8,608 nucleotides of DNA, from positions 1-8,608 of the forward strand of contig CAZUJE010000120.1 of NCBI GenBank assembly GCA_964620215.1. Direction: 5' to 3'. Shown piece after piece: positions 6,228 to 8,608 of the stretch. Position numbers and translations under genes: made by a program. The notes under the pieces are model-generated. The model had not been told where the DNA came from. It saw only the letters and a list, made by a program, of their open reading frames with translations, and searched no databases. Position 1 is the first letter of the stretch. Each line of letters starts with the position of its first letter. This DNA comes from JAUSIF01 sp964620215 (GTDB lineage Bacteria; Pseudomonadota; Alphaproteobacteria; Rhizobiales; Xanthobacteraceae).

Positions 6228-7160
6228 TCAGATCTGGCGCCGCTTCGACACCATGGAGGCGAATTTATCGTATTCCGCATCGTTGATACTGTAGGAGTGG
6301 TCGTCGTCCGGGAAGGAACCCTCCTTTACCTCCTTCACATATTCCCTGATTCCGGCCACCGCGACTTCAGTCAGTTTCGCATGGCGTTTGGTGAATTTCG
6401 GCTTGAAATCGGTGAACACGCCCAGAAGATCGTAGCAGAGCAGGATCTGCCCGTCGGTGCCCACCCCGGCCCCGATCCCAATGGTCGGAATTGTAAGCTG
6501 CTCCGAAATGAGCCGGGCGATCTTCGATGGCACCGCTTCGAATTCCAGCATGAAGCAGCCCGCGTCCTCGATTGCGAGCGCGTCTTCGAGAATTTTCATC
6601 GCGGCTTCGGCGGTGCGGCCCTGAATCTTGAAGCCGCCAAACATCGCCACCGTATGCGGCGTCAGGCCGATATGGGAGGCCGTGGGAATACCGGCATCCA
6701 CCAGCGCCTTCAGAATATGCGCCTGCGATTTTCCGCCCTGCGGTTTCACCGCATCGGAAAGCGCATCCTGCATGAAGCGCGTCGCGTTCGTGAGCGCGCG
6801 GTCCACGGTGTGATAGCTCTGGTACGGCATGCAGCCGAGCACGAATGTATTGGGCGCGCCGCGGCGAATGGCCTGCGCGTGCATCACCATCATATCCATG
6901 CTGGCCGGAACGGTGTTTCGATGACCGTGCGCAATCATCGCGAGACTGTCACCGACGACAGCGACATCCACCCCCGCCATTTCCGCCCATTGCGCGGACG
7001 TGTAATCCGGCACCGACATATAGACCATCTTCTCGCCGGTCTTTTTCGATTCACGAATGTCGGTGATGGTGCGCTTCTCGCGCGAGCCGTCGCCGGTCTG
7101 GCCGGGAACCGGTTTTGGCGCGGCCGAGGGTTTCGATCCGCCCTCTTTCGGATTGGCCAT
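6228..7160 (-). CDS. panB: PanB-family (3-methyl-2-oxobutanoate hydroxymethyltransferase-like) paralogue with altered metal site
   Basis: A 310-residue cytoplasmic TIM-barrel enzyme of the PanB family (PEP mutase/isocitrate lyase superfamily). Family motifs: VGDSLAM (69-75), GHRNTVP (79-85), AIRRGAPN (97-104), SHIGLTPHTV (162-171), FGGFKIQGR (174-182), GIGAGVGTDGQIL (228-240), and PDDDHSY near the C-terminus. PanB makes ketopantoate from 2-oxoisovalerate and methylene-tetrahydrofolate for coenzyme A synthesis. Compared with E. coli PanB from memory, D45 (D71), K112 (K139), H136 (H163) and E181 (E208) are kept. Asp84, an Mg ligand, is Cys110 (VLGCMPY), and Glu114 is Gln141 (VKPQGG). A polar Pro/Gly/Lys-rich extension of about 30 residues precedes the barrel. 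No panC follows. The ATG at 7160 is preceded by GGGGGA. A related reaction on another substrate, such as an aldol or lyase reaction, is more likely than housekeeping pantothenate synthesis. Confidence 0.88.
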   Translation of the reverse strand: MANPKEGGSKPSAAPKPVPGQTGDGSREKRTITDIRESKKTGEKMVYMSVPDYTSAQWAEMAGVDVAVVGDSLAMIAHGHRNTVPASMDMMVMHAQAIRRGAPNTFVLGCMPYQSYHTVDRALTNATRFMQDALSDAVKPQGGKSQAHILKALVDAGIPTASHIGLTPHTVAMFGGFKIQGRTAEAAMKILEDALAIEDAGCFMLEFEAVPSKIARLISEQLTIPTIGIGAGVGTDGQILLCYDLLGVFTDFKPKFTKRHAKLTEVAVAGIREYVKEVKEGSFPDDDHSYSINDAEYDKFASMVSKRRQI

Positions 7161-7178
7161 GACTTCCCCCGGAATATT

Positions 7179-7207
7179 CTTGTTCTACGGTAATATATGT
7201 CTCATAT
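7179..7207 (+). promoter_or_regulatory. Possible promoter of the plus-strand membrane protein/EamA operon
   Basis: Plus-strand CTTGTT (7179-7184), 17 bases, then TCATAT (7202-7207), similar in both -35 sequence and spacing to the predicted transporter promoter. The start point would fall near 7214, about 38 bases before the GTG start at 7252. The -10 lies in the right arm of the inverted repeat at 7191-7211. Confidence 0.35.
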
Positions 7208-7211
7208 GTTA
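7191..7211. promoter_or_regulatory. Imperfect inverted repeat in the divergent control region
   Basis: TAATATATG, spacer TCT, CATATGTTA: the two 9-base arms match at 8 of 9 positions. It lies between the divergent panB-like gene (31 bases from its ATG) and the plus-strand pair, a usual place for an operator that serves both directions. It shares the ATATAT core with the TGATATATCA palindromes but differs in symmetry and spacing. Confidence 0.5.
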
Positions 7212-7237
7212 GATGCCTCCGACGCGGGCATCAAGAG

Positions 7238-7244
7238 GCGAGGA
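7238..7244 (+). promoter_or_regulatory. Ribosome binding site that decides the GTG start
   Basis: GCGAGGA followed by a 7-base spacer and GTG at 7252. The upstream in-frame ATG at 7213 has no purine-rich site before it and begins two bases after the inverted repeat, so GTG is preferred. Confidence 0.6.
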
Positions 7245-7251
7245 CAATACT

Positions 7252-7620
7252 GTGCCGGTACATTTGTGGTTCGTCACCTTATTGTTTGCCGCGGTGCTCC
7301 TGCTGGCCAGCCTGCACCTTCTCTCCGCGATCGGACAGTTCCCCAAGGAAGAACGCGCACCGGTCATTTCCACCAGCCTCGGCACGCTAACGCTCTATTT
7401 GTCGATCATTCACATATTGATCGCCGTTGCCGCTTCGATCTGGCTGGCTGCCGGCAGCCTGCCCTGGTATGTCGCCGTGCTGGCGGGCGGAACGGCTGTT
7501 CTCATAGCGCCGCTAGTGTTGCAGAGATTTTCCGACGGCTTTGTCGATGGGTTCGGATCGCTCACCTTTTTCCCGGCGGGCGCCCTCGCGGCCGCAGCCG
7601 CGCTGTGGTTCATCCGGTAA
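7252..7620 (+). CDS. Small integral membrane protein, unknown function
   Basis: A 122-residue protein with about four hydrophobic helices: roughly residues 3-24, 42-64, 68-88 and 100-121. The only polar parts are short loops (IGQFPKEERAP near 27-37; LQRFSDGFVDGFGS near 89-102). I do not recognise a family, and no catalytic motif is visible. GTG at 7252 is chosen over ATG at 7213 because of the well-placed GCGAGGA; the longer form would add 13 polar residues. It is followed 12 bases later by the EamA transporter gene, so the two are probably cotranscribed and may act together at the inner membrane. Confidence 0.75.
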   Translation: MPVHLWFVTLLFAAVLLLASLHLLSAIGQFPKEERAPVISTSLGTLTLYLSIIHILIAVAASIWLAAGSLPWYVAVLAGGTAVLIAPLVLQRFSDGFVDGFGSLTFFPAGALAAAAALWFIR

Positions 7621-7632
7621 ACGGGGAAAATC

Positions 7633-8553
7633 TTGAGCCGCATCAAAGCGACGCCCGCATCCGCAAGCCCGTATTTGCTGTTGGCACTGGCGGCGCTGTT
7701 CTGGTCCGGCAATCATATCATAGGCCGCGCCATCGTCGGTTACGTACCGCCCTACACCATCTCAATGCTGCGCTGGCTGTTGCCCTGTATTTTCCTGCTG
7801 CCGTTCGCGTGGCCGCATCTGAAACGAGACTGGCCGGTCATCGTAAAGCACTGGAAGATCATACTTTTCCTTGGCGTCACCGGCGGCGCGATCTTCACCG
7901 CCGGTCAGTATGTGGGCTTGCAATACACCACCGCGCTGAATGTGTCGGTGCTGAACTCTATTTCCCCGGTGGCGATTGTCGCGGCGAGCGCGGTGTTGTT
8001 CGGCGACCGCCTGAAACCAGTTCAGGCCGCCGGCATTCTGGTTTCGTTGCTCGGCGTGCTGGTGATTATCTCGAAGGCGGATTTTGCGACGCTGCTCGGC
8101 ATCGACTTCAACTACGGCGACATCGTCATTTTCTTCAACATGCTGGTGATTGCCGTTTTTTCGAGCGTGCTGCGCAAAATGCCGAAAGTGCATTGGCTGA
8201 GCTCGATTTTCACCTTCTCGGTGATCTCGACCGTGTGCCTGTTGCCGTTTTCAGCGCTGGAAATGACTTCAGGGGCCAACTTTGAAATTTCCGTCCCGAC
8301 GATTCTCGCGATCATCTACGTCGCGATATTTCCAAGCGTGCTTGCCTATGTATTCTGGACACGCGGCATCGAGGCCATCGGCGCCAATCGCGCGGGGCCG
8401 TTTCTTCACCTGATTCCGGTTTACAGCGCGGTTATGGCCAGCGCGTTCCTTGGCGAGCGGCTGATGATTTATCACCTCGCCGGATTCATTCTGATCCTGG
8501 CCGGCGTCTGGGCGGCAAGCGTGCGGATGAAACGGCCTGCTGCTTCGGCTTGA
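7633..8553 (+). CDS. EamA/DMT (drug/metabolite) superfamily transporter
   Basis: A 306-residue inner-membrane protein with about ten hydrophobic segments in two homologous EamA repeats (about 14-148 and 160-298). Each repeat closes with the family's GD/GE motif (LFGDRL at 122-127, FLGERL at 272-277) before a final helix. Other typical stretches are ALFWSGNHIIGRAI (21-34) and NSISPVAIVAASAVL (108-122). DMT members are mostly exporters of amino acids, metabolites or drugs; the substrate here is unknown. The start is TTG at 7633, with GGGGA six to ten bases before it; no ATG or GTG lies before the first helix, so TTG is the best choice. The stop is three bases from the 3' end of the convergent tRNA gene. 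Confidence 0.9.
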   Translation: MSRIKATPASASPYLLLALAALFWSGNHIIGRAIVGYVPPYTISMLRWLLPCIFLLPFAWPHLKRDWPVIVKHWKIILFLGVTGGAIFTAGQYVGLQYTTALNVSVLNSISPVAIVAASAVLFGDRLKPVQAAGILVSLLGVLVIISKADFATLLGIDFNYGDIVIFFNMLVIAVFSSVLRKMPKVHWLSSIFTFSVISTVCLLPFSALEMTSGANFEISVPTILAIIYVAIFPSVLAYVFWTRGIEAIGANRAGPFLHLIPVYSAVMASAFLGERLMIYHLAGFILILAGVWAASVRMKRPAASA

Positions 8554-8556
8554 AGC

Positions 8557-8608
8557 TGGCGACCTCGGGAGGATTCGAACCTCCGACCTGCTGCTTAGAA
8601 GGCAGCTG
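8557..8608 (-). tRNA. tRNA-Arg(TCT), partial; 5' part beyond the right edge
   Basis: The minus strand shows the 3' part of a tRNA: anticodon stem GCTGC/GCAGC with loop CTTCTAA (8595-8601, anticodon TCT at 8597-8599), five-base variable loop, and T arm GGAGG-TTCGAAT-CCTCC (8568-8584). The acceptor strand CGAGGTC, discriminator G and an encoded CCA (8557-8559) follow. TCT reads AGA, so it is an arginine tRNA. The D arm and 5' acceptor strand are outside the window. Confidence 0.93.

Noticed and set aside
5940..7193. 417-codon open frame on the plus strand opposite the panB-like and gntR genes
   Set aside because: Arg/His/Gly-rich translation with no recognisable domain, wholly antisense to two well-supported genes; it is a product of GC-rich third positions.
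7197..8285. 362-codon plus-strand frame across the membrane-protein genes
   Set aside because: It overlaps two genes with clear membrane-protein character in another frame; its translation is Arg/His-rich without motifs.
8557..8608. tRNA-Arg 3' end as an attachment site for an integrated island covering this window
   Set aside because: I saw no repeat of the tRNA 3' end elsewhere in the window, no integrase, and no shift in base composition. An att copy outside the window cannot be excluded.

Overview
The window looks like chromosomal DNA of a fairly GC-rich alphaproteobacterium, probably a member of the Hyphomicrobiales near the Bradyrhizobium/Rhodopseudomonas/Xanthobacteraceae groups. This is inferred from protein style, codon use and CTTGxx-type -35 elements, not from a marker gene. 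No insertion sequence, CRISPR array, phage gene or integrase was seen.

Layout, left to right. (1) Bases 1-365, minus strand: the N-terminal part of a di-iron membrane hydroxylase of the fatty acid hydroxylase/sterol desaturase superfamily, running off the left edge. (2) 366-476: a control region with a perfect TGATATATCA palindrome. (3) 477-5105, minus strand: a complete branched-chain amino acid (HAAT/LIV) type ABC importer, transcribed in the order Tat-signal substrate-binding protein, livH, livM, livG, livF. The four membrane and ATPase genes are joined by stop/start overlaps. (4) 5106-5219: a second control region with the same TGATATATCA palindrome lying exactly on a predicted -10 box, plus two RNA hairpins. 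(5) 5220-7160, minus strand: a tight group transcribed as panB-like gene, FCD-type GntR regulator, DUF6166 gene. (6) 7161-7251: divergent control region with an imperfect inverted repeat. (7) 7252-8553, plus strand: a small membrane protein (GTG start) and an EamA/DMT exporter (TTG start). (8) 8557-8608, minus strand: the 3' two-thirds of a tRNA-Arg(TCT), cut by the window edge.

Reading of the locus: the minus-strand block resembles a regulated uptake-and-conversion module. A periplasmic binding protein and LIV-type importer bring in an unknown small, probably carboxylate-bearing, molecule. A PanB-superfamily enzyme may act on it, and the GntR protein may sense it and control both the transporter and the neighbouring hydroxylase through the shared palindrome. 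The most notable point is that the PanB homologue keeps the fold motifs, the active-site lysine and the general-base glutamate, but has Cys and Gln where canonical PanB has the Mg-site Asp84 and Glu114 (E. coli numbering). It is therefore probably not an ordinary ketopantoate hydroxymethyltransferase. The substrate is not identifiable from sequence alone.
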